From assembly GCF_019649055.1 (NCBI RefSeq), contig NW_026570277.1:434001-498000 (forward strand): 64,000 nucleotides of DNA, given 5' to 3'. The first letter of the stretch is position 1, and each line of letters begins with the position of its first letter. The DNA is from Paramacrobiotus metropolitanus (Eukaryota > Tardigrada > Eutardigrada > Parachela > Macrobiotidae). The notes below the pieces were generated by a model. That model worked only from the letters and a program-made list of their open reading frames with translations, was not told the origin of the DNA and did not search any database. The translations under genes were made by a program, and so were the position numbers. Below are positions 32,304 to 44,919 of this stretch, one piece after another.

Positions 32304-34915
32304 ATGACGACAGGCAGAGTGGACGCATATTTTTCTCGGGGAAGACGGGATGGCCGGCAAGCCAATATGGGCAATACGGTGTTGGTTAATTTGATCAATG
32401 ACGAATTTTGTCTGGGATATCTTCAGGATATCGAACGGAATTTCGTCTTCGTCGATTTTGACTGCAAGCAAATACCTCCACACTGGATCTCCACACAGCG
32501 AGTGTTTGAGCATAATTTGCGTATTCCAGCGCACGGGTTGCCGGAGCCAGCACCTTCACACACGGACGTCTTCGTCGCCTTGCGCCGGGAGCCGGATGGA
32601 CCCTTCGTATTCCAGCCAGCCCGACTGGTGCTGCGCGATTTCCTCTATTACAATCTGGATTACCACTTTGTTACCGTGGAAGCAGAAGGCTACCAACGCG
32701 TACAGATTGTCCATTATCTCCAGCTTGTGAAGCGTCTCCCGGAAGCCACACCCTCTGGTACACTAAAGCGCGACCCCTACGTGAAAGTGGTAATACGTTC
32801 ACCTCAACTGCAGTGGATCCACACCATCGATGAATGGAGGATAAACCGGACCCTGTCGGCGGCCTTTCGGAAAGATTCTGTTAATGCTTCTTTCAGAAAC
32901 GACCGGGTTTTCGTACGGATTGAGGGATGCACCATGATTTTTGTGATTTTATTCGTATGGTATATGTGCGACCACAATCCGCTGTGTGGAAAAGCATGCT
33001 GGAAGGACTGTGCCGCCGAGAAGATCCGCCTAGGCCTGCGGCAGCATTTTTTCGGCGAAGACAACTGTCAAGCTCCGGTTTCCCGGCGGTCCTTATTGCC
33101 GACTGCGATTCGCGGCTCAGGTGAGGATAAAAGTGCTTAGAAGAAAATGATATTGTGTAGTAGTGTACAGTGATAATATGACCAACAAATTTATGGAAAA
33201 GTCTATAGAAGTATGATGAATTAGCTCTGTATAACGGGATGTTTACTTTATTTTTATTTAAAAAGAACTAGTAAAATTCAAGCAAAATAACAATTCCTGT
33301 ACAAGTCCTTGCAGCGGTCACCCTGCTGAAGTATAAACGCATTACTATACTTCCTTCATACTGATAATCAGCAAATGCAGCCTTTAGCATATCAGCATAT
33401 TATATGCATCATTCAGCCAGGTTTCGGTAGATTTATGAGGATCGTTAAGATCTAGAGTACCGTTATTGACTTGCTAAATTTTTTCCGCGATTAAATCGAA
33501 TAAAGCTCTGCGTTACTGCTTTTACAGATACAGCAGAACGCCAACTGAGTTCTTTGCTGTGGGATACCGTAACAGAGATTTTGGCCAATTTGGATGTCCA
33601 TTCTCAAATTGCCGCAAAACGGTAACCGATCGTAAAACAATTTTTTAGTCATTGCAAGCCGAGTTTATCAGGCTATCTTTTCTTTCGATTAAACTGCAGT
33701 AAAAAATTTCAAATTTCTATCGTACGATAATAAAAATGTGGGAATAATGGCTGTTAATATCCTCATATAGTACCCAAAAAAGGGAAACTAGCGCCGACTA
33801 CACGCTTTTTGTTCTAATAATTGTGCGCTAGCAGCAAAATACATAATAGCTACAGCACACTACTCCATGCGCAGGGTGTGTTCATTGTGGAGTTATCTGC
33901 TGGAAAGCTCCGCATGCTCCCGTAGCATCTCCATTGATTTTGACAACTTCGAATCGGAACCGTGTGGATTTATGGATTTCTATCCCATTGGTGTCCTGTT
34001 GGATCGTACCATCAGCCAGCACACCAAATCCCTCACTTTGAGCAATGTCTCTACTATAAAATTTCACCACGCCCCACCGTTGTACTCAATGATTAAGGAG
34101 TTCCTCCAGTTGCGTGGGACGCACTTGCTTGTCACTGTGCTGAAAAAGTTTTACACTTGTCCTCCCTTTGGTGCATCCATGATTACTAGTCATCCGGGAT
34201 TACATCAAGGACATGGTCGCTCTGCTTTTTGTATCAGTGGTTTGGAGCATAGCTCAGGACGGCTACAGATTCGCAAGTATATTATGGATTTCGATGGATG
34301 GGACAAGTACATTGGGTGCAGAATATGCGGCTTCGTCAGAATGCCGGGTTATTTGGAGAGGAAGCGGTTGGGGGAACCACAAATCTATCTCCCTTATTTG
34401 GACTTTGGCGTTGTTGACGACAGCCCCAAAGCCGTATGCCACCGTCTTGGAGCGGCAGTGTCGCGGTGCCGTCTGGGGATTGAATTACCGCCATCGTATC
34501 CTCCGGCTGACGCGTTCCTTATCGAGCAGCTGGCATTACTCCATGCTCACTGGGTGGCAACCTTACCATATCCGGGAGAAGAGTGGAACAGTTTCCGCCA
34601 AATTGTGCAGCTGTAAGTACTGGTCTAATATGGCTTGCATTTTTGAAAACATCTGTATCAATGTGTATAATAATAATTGTTATTTTTGGCGTGCTACCGT
34701 CAACCGATCAGATTATCTGTACTGACTGTACATACAGTTTTTTTGGCACTGGATTCTTAAATCTTAACTACTGTTGGGCTTACAGTTTCGGAATCTGTGA
34801 AGCATCGGCTGTTCCCGGCTACTGGGATAACCTGGATATCCGCGATTTCACTTCATTACCATTGACCAACTTGCTGCTGACAATTCTGGCCAGAGACTAC
34901 CTGTTTGTAGATTAG
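32304..34915 (+). CDS. F-box protein with orphan N-terminal domain, intact copy
   Basis: Four exons, 32304..33120, 33528..33621, 33875..34612 and 34786..34915, join in compatible phases (1, 2, 2) and give 592 residues. Residues about 1-272 form an orphan domain beginning GNTVLVNLINDEFCLGYLQD and VFVDFDCKQIPPHWI, a beta-rich start that could be Tudor/MBT-like. It ends in a hydrophobic stretch (TMIFVILFVWYMCDHN) and a Cys-rich segment. Residues about 273-316 are an F-box split by an intron: QLSSLLWDTVTEILANL, then IAAKRVCSLWSYLL. The C-terminal part (about 275 residues) has irregular Leu-rich strands (IGVLLDRTI, SLTLSNVS, LLQLRGTHLL-like) and may bind the substrate. F-box proteins recruit targets to SCF ubiquitin ligases through Skp1; that role is inferred from the family. 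The Pro of the F-box (LPxE) is lost in this copy (LLWDT). The start ATG was chosen by alignment with the - paralogue. Confidence 0.8.
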
Positions 34916-35417
34916 AAAGTACCTGGAGGCTGGACGTTGTCCGTATCACTATCTGTGTTTTATTAGTGTCTTTTAGAAATTTACCGAACAGCAGGTTACG
35001 AATTACCGCGTTGCATTTACTTGATCGTTTGGTCTGCATCGCTCTCAACGCTTAATTTAAATTAATGGCAGTTATAATAAAGTGTTTGGAGGGATTCTCA
35101 ATGGCCAATTTTATGTTGTGAAAGATACGCATCGTTCGTACTAACTACTAAGTAATCAACATGCCCACAGTGTTTATTACATACTTACTCCAATTGCCTA
35201 TATGAACGATAGAAACATAAAAAAAAATTTTATTGACTTTCTGATCGACAAGAACAATAAAAATCGCAACCTTTTATCCTTGTAAAAACCTGCTACCGAG
35301 TTGCTCTCATCTTTCCTAGCTGCAGAGTGCCGACTAGCCAGACCTTGCATAGAATGCGACATGCTCTGCATTTTGGCGGCCTTATGTATTATCTGCATGT
35401 GCACTTACGTCTTATTA
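34916..35417. other. 3' flank of the F-box gene
   Basis: Probable 3' untranslated region; AATAAA occurs near 35077 (ATAATAAAGTG). Nothing else seen. Confidence 0.4.
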
Positions 35418-35426
35418 GCTTTCGCC

Positions 35427-36110
35427 AGTGCCGCTCTACAGTAGTATAGGCTTCTGGCGAAACTATACAGGCTTGCTACTGATCGTAAAACCCTGATGGG
35501 CGGAGCCTAGCTGTTCCGGAAAACAGCATAGACGTCTACGGAAAATTTCAGTTAAAGCCGAACCTTTTGGTTTTAATTTGGTCTTTTGAACATTTGGTTG
35601 GTTCTGACAGATAGAGAAAGTCTGGGCGGTCAGAACCATATGGGTTTGGTTTGGTAAATCAGACTCGTCGCTAAAAAAAACAGATATTAAGCAAGCCCAG
35701 CGGAAACGGGCGTCCGATGTGGGCAACCAGACATTTTAGCGCCAAGAACACAATGGCGCACACAATGAAGCCAAGAGCAAGGCAAGAGAGAGCGCGCACA
35801 TGCCGTGGGCTTTCGATAGCATGCCAATTAAACTATAACAGCGAACGTTCTAATTATCAAATTCGGCCGCGTTTGGCATCATCAGAAAGAAGACGAAATT
35901 TTACAGGTGATGATGGTGTTCAAAGTTACAAAAGTCTGGAAAGTTTAGAACCATAAGCGTTTATTCGAGCGAGAAAATTTCTCTACGGTAGCTTAACATA
36001 GGCGTTCTCTCTGTTCCCTTTCTCCGTCTCCGGATCAGCTCGAAAGTTTTACGATCAGTAGCAAGCCTGTATAGCTTCGCCAGAAGCCTATACTACTGTA
36101 GAGCGGCACT
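35427..36110. mobile_element. hAT-like non-autonomous DNA transposon
   Basis: 684 bp with terminal inverted repeats of about 75 bp, (C)AGTGCCGCTCTACAGTAG at the left and its complement at the right, differing at few positions. GCTTTCGCC is duplicated at 35418-35426 and 36111-36119; an 8-bp reading is equally possible because one C is shared with the terminus. CAGTG-type ends and an 8-bp duplication fit hAT. The 530-bp interior has no transposase frame. Confidence 0.8.
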
Positions 36111-36119
36111 GCTTTCGCC

Positions 36120-37730
36120 CAATTCCGTGGAGTATCGCTTGCCTGCACTCACTGTCTTTAGGCAGTGTCACCTTGTAGCGGAATGATTAGCATTCCTTGT
36201 CGACGTTTTAACTAAGTTAATTAATGCACATAAACTTTTAAATCTTTGCATTACACCGGAGCAAGGTTTGAATAAACGCTCCGCTTTTCTTTCAATTTTC
36301 AAAATAATAATAGTTTCAGAAAATAATTAATTAATTACTAATTTGGGAAATTCTAAAATTTATTTTTCAATTTGATAGAAGGGGAAAATTCTGGGTCAGG
36401 GTGAACACGATCTTTATAGTTTACATTCATGGGTTTACGTGCAATCTTTAAGTAAGTTTGAGCGATAACCCGGATTTGGTAAACTTACTTTTGAACTTTT
36501 TGGACTCTGATCTCACCCATAACTTCCCGACCGGAGGTTGCGCGCACAACCAGTTTTCATGCCAATCTACAGAACGGTTTTGTTGGGAAATGTCATAAAA
36601 CAATACAAAAAAAATTCTGTTGGGAGTGCGCGAAAGCGGAAATTTTCGTTCCGTGAATTCATATGGATAGGTTCTGAATTTGGAGGCGGAAAATGCACCC
36701 TGGTTAGTCTCGTCTGGTCTTGCTCTGTCCGAGCCGGTTAACGCCATTGCGCGGTGAAATTAAACTTGCGCTTGCAAGCTACCGCATTTCTGCCTGTGCA
36801 TGTTACAGCGTCCTTTGTACGTGTCTCAGCCTTTATTGTCCTGTGGTTGGTACAATTCAAGATCGTCAATACATGTAGTTCACAATTTCACGAAAACAAT
36901 CAAACAAAGTGCTACGTAACTGACAACAAGGCAACATTTTGGCGCCGCAAAAAGGGCAAGCCGACCTGCACATCAAAAAGGGGCCTAAAAAAGAATGAAG
37001 TAGCAAAAGCTGATTGGACAACTCCGCCCACTCCAAATGCCGATGGCGAATGGCAATTGCACAGTCTTTGATGGAATGAGAGGCCCCTCCTCCTCGATGT
37101 GAGGCACACGGCAGCATGGATGGAGGCACCGCGTCGTGTGCAGAACGCAAAAGGTGGAAAACGATGCTGCGTGTAATTTCTGGATGATGCCAAATCCAGG
37201 AGTCTTGGCTTACCGGATGTTGTTAACGTCAAAAGTAGAGAAAACAGCCAGATGCTTCTGCTTCATGGTGGGCCAGATATCCAACGGTCGACCGTTATTC
37301 CAACAGCGAAGCGTCGTATATCCAGCAACCTGCTCCACAAATTGCAGGAAAAAAAAGGAAGATGCAGAAGATATGCTTCCATAATGAATCTCCATTACCC
37401 GATGGGCAAGCTCTAATTAAGAGCGCCGCGTTCAAGTAAAAAAACTCATACTTTGGCAAGGAAAAAACAGTGGGAAAATAGCGAAAAAAGGAGTACAGAA
37501 AAGTTCTAGATTTATTGGCCGTTCGGTAGCTGTGCAGGCCAAGACTGATGAGAATGATTTACCGTACTTTGCACAGAATTAATGTCCAGTCTGCCACCCG
37601 TTTAATAATGCATTGCACTGCCATTGCTAAGGTAATGAGTAAGTAAACCGAGCCATTTTCGAAACAACTAGCCGAATAAAGCAATCCCAAAGTACGACCG
37701 TGTTTTATTTACACTATATCCTGAGCGTTA
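36120..37730. other. Gene-poor stretch
   Basis: No firm gene. A + frame around 36860-37070 contains ATFWRRKKGKPTCTSKRG, faintly like the FLYWCH zinc motif that often accompanies MULE transposases, but it is too weak to call. The remainder shows no signal. Confidence 0.3.
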
Positions 37731-37902
37731 CACGACATTTCACAACGTAACGTTTCACAACGTACATTTCATGACCGTAACGTTTCATGACCGCAACGTT
37801 TCACAACTGTAACATTTCATGACCGCAACTTTTCACAACCGTAGCATTTCATGTCCGCAACATTTCACAACCATAACATTTCATGACCACAGCGTTCCAC
37901 AA
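37731..37902. repeat. 16-bp tandem repeat (about 11 units, alternating types)
   Basis: Units alternate between GTAACGTTTCATGACC-like and GCAACGTTTCACAACC-like forms, giving a 32-bp higher-order period. Units are diverged by about 10-20%. Confidence 0.8.
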
Positions 37903-38216
37903 ATAATTTTAGCAATCTATTTCTCATTTCGAATTAGTGAAAGTCAACAGTGAAATAGATTTTATCATCATTGATCGGTAACTTGTAAATAGCTACGACT
38001 CGGCGGTTACGGTAGCACCGCAAATTACTCAAATAATTTGCATTTACAAAAAAATTGTAGTAACTGGTAGTTTGAGTCATGATTTGAATTTTTCAACTAG
38101 AATAAATATAGATTATATATAGTAGTGATATAATTATAAAGCCGCTAATTTGTTAGTTAAACCCACAATTACAGTGCAAAATCCATAGGCCCTATACAGC
38201 ATACATTCCCACAACG

Positions 38217-39963
38217 CTAATCTTCCGAACCATCCGAATCCGATTCGTCCTCATCATCTTTCCAAGACATCTCCAAGTTCCTGCTGATGTTTTCCAAATA
38301 CTCCAATGGATCCATATCGTTGTACATAACAGCAACCGCCATCAACCGCTCAGTCAGCTCTTTGAACTCTCGTCTCTGTGGCTCTGGTTTTTCACCTTTT
38401 TTCAGCTTGCCAATACGACCTTGTAAATTCTGCTCCAATTGCAATTTGCCGAAAAATGTATAGATATCCGGTTTGACAGATCCGCTTGATGTTGCATAAC
38501 CGTTGTGCCATCCTTCGGCGTTGTTGGTGGTCCTTTGCACTCCACCAAGCAGACGGTCATGACAGTTCCAAAATGCGATCGCAAAACACGGTGGCCTCCG
38601 CCCCTGCCCTTTTCTGGTTTTCACTGTCTGACCGATATAAACTCTCTCGAAATACATGATTACCGTAAAACCCGATATTGACGCCCTGGGCTTTTAATTT
38701 TTCGAGAGAGCTTCGAGAGGGGGCGCTTAAAACCGCAGGGGGCGTTTATTACGGGGGGGCGTCTAATATTTCAATTGAATAACGCGCTCCTGTTACTTCA
38801 GCTTTAACGAGATTAATATGTATGAACATTGCAGAAATAATTCAGTAAAAAAGACATCTGTTAGAAAATCATGGTTTTACGGGTGTGCATAAGTGGAATT
38901 TAACTAAATTAGCAAAATGTACCATTCAGACTGTACCGACAACAGACTAAAAAAGGGCGGCGCCGCAACTTAATAAGCGCCCCGGGGCGATAATTTCGGG
39001 GGGGGGCTTTTATTATTTCGTGGACTACGGGAGGGGGCGTTTAAAACCGCACGGGGCGTTAATTTCGGGGGGGGGGGCGTTAATATCGGGTTTTACGGTA
39101 ATTTGCTGTCCTTTCAAGAACGCATTCCGGATGCTGGATGAAAGTTTCGTAAACCTTTACCACGTCGTCCACAGGAACAAATGCCAATGCCAACAACATT
39201 TTTCATTGCGTATTAAACTGCAGATCCGAAATGTATCGTTCGCTGAATCCGTACTTCAAGATACGCTTGTACACATTTTGACCAAAATGGAAAAGGCAGC
39301 CTAAATGAAATACCATGCGGTTAATTTTGGTTGGCTGTAAAAACGTTCATAATTTTATACCGAAATGTGCTTACACTGCGTAAAGTAAGTGCCAAAATTT
39401 ATATTCAAAATCTTAATCTAAACAAAACAATGTACGCTGTTTTTCACTGCAAATTTATTTTTGTTTTTCCGCTCACCTTGAACAGTTGTTTTGCGAAAGA
39501 TTCTCCGGAAGGCTGTCCATGCCGCTTGTTCAAAATCGATGAGCATATAAGCCGGCTCCGATGGGTCTTGACCGTCTTCACACAGTTTTGCTACGGAATC
39601 GTACAATGCCTGGAACACCTTCCGGTATAAATCCATACACTTCCCGTCAATTAACACATAGACCAACGGAAACATTTTGCCGCATACAGAACCGTGAATA
39701 GTATAAATTTGTCGAAAATGTTTTGGTGAGGTTTTGAAGGTACCATCTGCAATCCACACGTCAGAACGGGCGGATATTTCCATCGGTGGCAAATATTCCA
39801 TTGGTGGCAAATATGATAATTCGATCCTTATCTGCGCTTCCGGTGTCATGCATCAGAAATTGCTCTTTCCGTAGTGTCAGCTGAAGATGGTCAGTGTCAA
39901 TATCGGCTTTTGTGTCCGGTGGTTCAGCACATACGCCCTTTCTGCGCTCCCTTTCTGCGCTCG
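38217..39963 (-). pseudogene. MULE-type transposase, broken
   Basis: Exon 1 (about 39963..39477) carries DTDHLQLTLRKEQFLMHDTG, then the MULE catalytic region DVWIADGTFKTSPKHFRQIY, GKMFPLVYVLIDGK and YMLIDFEQAAWTAFR (two acidic catalytic positions visible). Exon 2 starts at 39300 with GCLFHFGQNVYKRILKYG, then LLALAFVPVDDVVKVYETF. After a nested MITE it resumes with MYFERVYIG, IAFWNCHDRLLGGVQRTTNN and AEGWHNGY, the typical C-terminal part, ending in an acidic tail (DEDESDSDGSED). Lesions: an 18-bp duplication and frameshift near 39770-39810, an in-frame TGA at 39205..39203, and the MITE at 38663-39098. Intact relatives cut and paste DNA. It sits just before the membrane-protein array and may have removed exon 1 of copy 1. 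Confidence 0.85.
38663..39098. mobile_element. MITE with TA target duplication inside the MULE pseudogene
   Basis: 436 bp bounded by CCGTAAAACCCGATATT and its complement, flanked by TA on both sides, as for Tc1/mariner-type elements. The interior is made of G-rich variants of GGGCGTTTAAAACCGC. No coding capacity. Confidence 0.75.
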
Positions 39964-40018
39964 AGAATCTAAAATGGAAGTAAAAATTAAATCCAAACAT
40001 TTTTCTGACTTACTATAG

Positions 40019-42807
40019 GATGTCGACGGACGTTTTTGGGACCGTGTGTTCTCTTACTGGCAACAATATGACGAGAATACACCGAATCCCAGCATTCAGC
40101 AAATCCGCTTCGGTTACATCGGCGTATTCCTAGCCCTAGTGTTCGTAACGACTACGCTTTTTGTGATGTTTTGCTTTTACCTTCTCGGCAATCACAGCTG
40201 GCGTTTACCTCCATACGAATCATACCACGCACCCTTTTGCAACGCATATAGCCGGTTCTTAGGTTATGACTACAGCGATTCAGCCTTCGTTATTAATAGC
40301 TCTGATGCAGAATCCGATTCAGAAGATGGTTGGGACGTAGTAGACGCCGCGGAAGTCGTCACACCCAGTGAAAAATCTTCGACTCTTCAAACTGACCAAA
40401 AGTCAGATTTTTACCTCATAAACGCTGGCCCATATGGACGGAAGGAATCCCTGAGAATCGGATTGTTCCCACTTGCTTCTTTGCCGTTATGCTGTGTGTT
40501 CATGTTTCTTTGGGTGACCATCGCCGCGACATCATTAGCATGGTTTGCCGGATTAGTTGCACGAGCCATCCACATGCATTACGGGGAAGAAGAGGTGTTT
40601 CCGTGCTTTGTTGCCTTGATCACCGCGCTCTCCATATACTGTTACGGAAGAATGTCGGGATTGTGGATGCGCGAAAGTTACTTGTGGTCACTGTGGAACA
40701 AATTCAGGTGAGATCGCCGAATCTTTATATCGTTCAAACAATCTGCCACAAACTCTGTTGATATTCTTTGAAATAAATGCTTCTTGGTGAAAATGGCTTA
40801 GGTACGATATATCCGTGTACACAATCTGAAAACAAGATTTAACTGTTTTATTTTTGTCTACCCTTATTTTTGGGTACTCTTTTCGCACCATTTATTATCC
40901 GCACCATTTTTTAACTTTGGATAATACATGGTAATAATAGTCAACAACAGCACAGCTTTATTAAAATTTGTTTCGGGGAAGGACATGTCGGGATTTTATC
41001 ATGTCTGTTGATTCAAGTTTATTTAAATCAACAGATGTCGATTCCGGAAACCAGTTCGGAGTTGTAAATTTGTAACGCGACTGCGTATTACTATTGCATT
41101 GACCTTTGTCCGTAACAAGAGCGTTTACGACCATACGTCCGAAAGTGCCAAAAATATTAGTAATAATAATGATGTGTTGGAATATGTAAATAATACTACG
41201 CTCCCCCGATATTAAATTTTAAATTATTGTTCGAGGGGTGCCTAAAGGAAAAAGGGTGCGAAAATGTGTGCCTAGGATAAACCGGGGTACGTATGTGGGA
41301 GAGGATCCCTGTAACGGTTCCTTTAGTATTTATATCAGATGTCTGTTAATTAATTGATTTAAGTGTCAAGTTTTCATTTTATTTTTAATTTTTAACAGCA
41401 ATAATTTTGTTATACGAGTACTTCCGATCAAGAAAAATATTAAACACTGCGGTGGAATTTCCGGTAACAGCAGTCTGTAATTTGTAAAAGATTTTTGCGA
41501 GCAGGTTTAAAAGCACAGATTGTTATGCAGGTGCCAACCGTCTCCAATAGCATCTAATACAACCCCCAGTCGGTGTGAAACGAATGGATCCAATGTATAT
41601 CCGTGACGAACCATGCACCAAAGGGTGTATTGAATTTTTTGCGTACGGTACTGCCGTCGTCGAATCCATCGGGACTGTACTGCACGACATCTTTCCTCAA
41701 AAATCTGTTTATTTTTGGAGGCCTGTTTCTTCTCCGTTTGACCGCTACTACAATTCTTCGGCGGACGTCCAGGTAAGCATCCCAATGAAGTTATTGAAAC
41801 TATATACGAGCGTAAAAAAAGAACTTTTTAAACAAGCACACATACCTATAATATTGTGCATATTATTTTAGCAAGCCCACCGACGTAGTGACCGTAGGCA
41901 CAGATGTAGTACAACTGAACATCTGAAATATCCAAAACATCGTATTCACTCACAAGCTAATCTTATTACCATTTTCAATAATCTCTCCACTCATTTACAT
42001 AGATAGTGAGGCCCGGTGTGGCTTTGGTTTCGTATTGGGTCGATGTAAGCCGTTGGCTGATAAACGCGGCCAACGTGACCACATTACCAGACCTGCCGGT
42101 TATATGGCCTACAGCGGGAGTCGTTTTACTGGCTTGGCAAAAGGCGATTATCGTCATGGCGCTGAACACCTGGATGCTTTGGTTTATTGGTCTGATCGGG
42201 CTTGGTATCAAGCGTTATATTGAATGGGCTGAGAAAAAGGTTGCAAGAGCTCCAGAACCGCCAAGCGCAGAGTAAGTACAGGATGTAGGAAAGCAAACAT
42301 GTAATTCAAAAGCAAAACTCTGTTTTGCCGATTGGATTGCAAGACGAGGAAGGTTTTCCCATAGCAATAAAGCATAAAAAAGAAGTTTAACAGTATAGCA
42401 ACCAGCGATGGAGTTACGAAAATCCTAAACATGCAAAAATCCGTTAACAGAGCACGTTTGGTTCGCTTTCCAGGCTTGAAGATGAGATGGAAAAGCCATA
42501 TTTTCCGTACTGTTGCTGCTCACCGTGGATGGCCGCCATACGCTTCTATTTTCCGGTCATAGCCCGACCGTTGATGTGGTACCTGCTACTGTGGCCCCTA
42601 ACGTCCCTCTTCCCGGAACCACTGCAGCTGCCCTGTATTTTGCTGATATTGACGATGGTTCTTGCATGGGCGTATTATGAATGGATACAGCACATTCGAT
42701 TCCAATGGGAAAAGGGCGATTTCACATTGATCATAAACCGATTGGGTCTACCGAAAGCGGCAGATGGAAAACTCAGTGTTCAACCAGATGATGAACACGA
42801 CCAGTAG
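40019..42807 (+). pseudogene. Orphan multi-pass membrane protein, array copy 1 (no first exon)
   Basis: Four exons align with copy 3. They are 40019..40707 (intact; three membrane spans, acidic loop DSEDGWDVVDAAEVV, ends LWMRESYLWSLWNKF), 41531..41772, about 42007..42271 and 42474..42807 (ends DDEHDQ). Exon 1 (RRDLSWVYQEI type) is not found upstream, where the MULE pseudogene lies. Exon 3 meets a TGA (at about 41603) in the expected frame and has four extra bases before YGTAVVESIGTVLHDIF. Exon 4 has lost about four bases at its start and begins RPGVALVSYWVDVSRWL. The last exon is hydrophobic: FPVIARPLMWYLLLWPL and LAWAYYEWIQHIRFQWE. The family is unknown to me; about eight membrane spans in the full form suggest a transporter, channel or receptor, but nothing in the sequence decides. 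Confidence 0.7.
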
Positions 42808-44144
42808 TAGACCTTGGGCCAGCAGTTTCCTGTTGTGTACTATGTGTTGTTTTGCTATTCGGTCAGTATGTGGGAGATTTTCGTTCTGTAAACAAGTGAC
42901 TCTGAATTGCTCGCGACCCGGCGTTGTCGAGCAACTTGCGTCTAGTGCGAGAACACTCAAAACGCTGTACGCCGAATTTCTACGGGTTTCTAGTATTGTA
43001 CTGGTACTGTGGATCGTATTTATTAAGCCATGGTTGTTGCAACTGCTCTGAGGAAAATCAGCAATGCTGTAAATATTTAGAGAAATTCGAAAATTGTTAT
43101 GGTGTTGAAAAAAATGCGAAAAGCATTGGCTAATTTTCGGTCGCCACTGTGCACGTGCCGACCGCCTTCACAAAACTTGCGATGTGGTAGTTTACGCGCA
43201 GCCGGACTAGTGCAGTGACCCGCCTGGAACTGAGAACTACTGTGTCAGCCAATAGTCCCCGGTTTTAAGGTACTTTTATGATCCTCACGGCTCACTGCAA
43301 ATTTGCACCTCATTTCTGCTTCTGTGTTAGTACCGAACTATTTGTGTGAGAAGAAACGGCTTGCATTTTGCTGATTTTTCTTTGTTGTCAGGATGCTAGG
43401 ATGCGTTGTTGTAAAAAAGGAGTGCGTCCGTAACATTAAGATCGTGTTGGTATTTACACTGCTTACATCCGATATCAAAATTCCACTCAAGGTTTGGAGT
43501 CGTAGACGAAAAAAATGCAAAAAAATGCTCGTATCCCATACGAAAAATAATAATATCATAACCAACAACCCCATGGGTGTGGTTGAAGCGACAGAATCGC
43601 TTGTGCGCGATACCGGAAACGTTGACAGCGGTTGACACCAAAACACCGACAAGGCATAAAAGTCAAAATGTTGGATGAATTACACATCTTGAAGAATAAA
43701 AAAAATGATCGCTCACTGATGGTGAAGCAAAAAACCAGAACCTTTCAAACACCAAGAAAACTTAATTCTATTACTGTTTGAAAATTTTAACAAAGCGTAC
43801 GGTAGACGCAAAGTGTACGTACATATGTGTAGGAAAACTTCTGAGAATAGCTTTTCTGCTGAAAGTTTAAAAGGCATTCAAGACCTGAGTATTTGTTCCT
43901 GTACCCCGGAAGTCGCTTTAATAAGTTTATGTTTAGAGTTAGCAAACATTTTGTTAGTGTTTTTCCGATATCACTCAATAGTACAGTAACTCGTACTAAC
44001 TCCTTAAGATTTCTGCTGTACTGACAGTACTGCGCTTAACTACACTATGTACTTTGTATTTGGAGTAACTAAATTCTACCACGCGGCTCTGGTCTGGCAT
44101 GTGTAGCTATGTTGTGCACTAACGGGCGGCTGCGCCCTGAGCGC
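42808..44144. other. Between array copies 1 and 2
   Basis: No gene that I can support. Short frames only; diverged intergenic part of the duplicated unit. Confidence 0.4.
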
Positions 44145-44450
44145 ACTATGTCCGCCAACTACAATGACCTGCATTCCCAGTAGTGAATGCTAAATCGCAT
44201 ACGAGTACGAATCGCTGCGATTCCAACTGGCCAGTGGAAATCAGAGTCGAGATGTCATGGGCATCTTGAACATCACCTTTGTGTGATCGGCTTGTACTCT
44301 GTACATCTCTATCGCATTCTATTTTTATCGCACCGTGCCGGAGGAAGTACGTAACTCTTCGTACTGTTCTCGGTGGAGCAACTTCCCTTGCTGTATATAC
44401 GTACAAATGCGAGAAATGATCGTGGAGGAGCACTAGAATTGTAAATAGTT
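44145..44450 (+). promoter_or_regulatory. Conserved 5' block of array copy 2, degenerate TATA
   Basis: Matches the blocks at 53010-53280 and 58250-58500 (GCACTATGTCCGC, GACCTGCATTC, ATCTTGAACATC, TATTTTTATCG). At the TATA position it reads TGTAAATA (44440-44447) where copies 3 and 4 have TATAAATA. The start codon is 236 bases further on. Confidence 0.6.
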
Positions 44451-44919
44451 TTTCTCAGCTCAAACCGAACTGAGCACGTTGGGGCTGGCTCGCCTAGCCA
44501 GATCAACCTTGCATGGTTACCGTTTCTTTACTTCTTTAGCATACGAGGAAAATGCAATTAATTTTATCGAAAAATCAAATGCACAGCGTTCAAGCTAACA
44601 TTTTTGAAATTCAGATCGAAGAACGCTATCCGGAACTGTTGGCGCGTTTATCATGCTTAGTAACAACTTGCCATAATGAGAAAATATATTTCCGATCTGC
44701 TGTCCTCCTTCAGGAGAGACCTTTCTTGGGCTTAACAGGAATTCATATTCGAAGCATTTGTGGTGCTGTGGGCAGCTTGCCAGTTGTCCGTGATTTTTGC
44801 CTCCCGCATGCTGGAGACCAACCAGGTCTGATTCAAGAATATCGACGGATTTCGATGGCTTTCTGAAATATCTGGGATATGTAAGGGCTTATTTTATGTA
44901 TAAATGCAAAATTATAGTA

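Noticed and set aside
36860-37071. FLYWCH-like zinc motif (ATFWRRKKGK) upstream of the MULE
   Set aside because: Only a faint resemblance, on the opposite strand from the transposase and without the Cys/His pattern.
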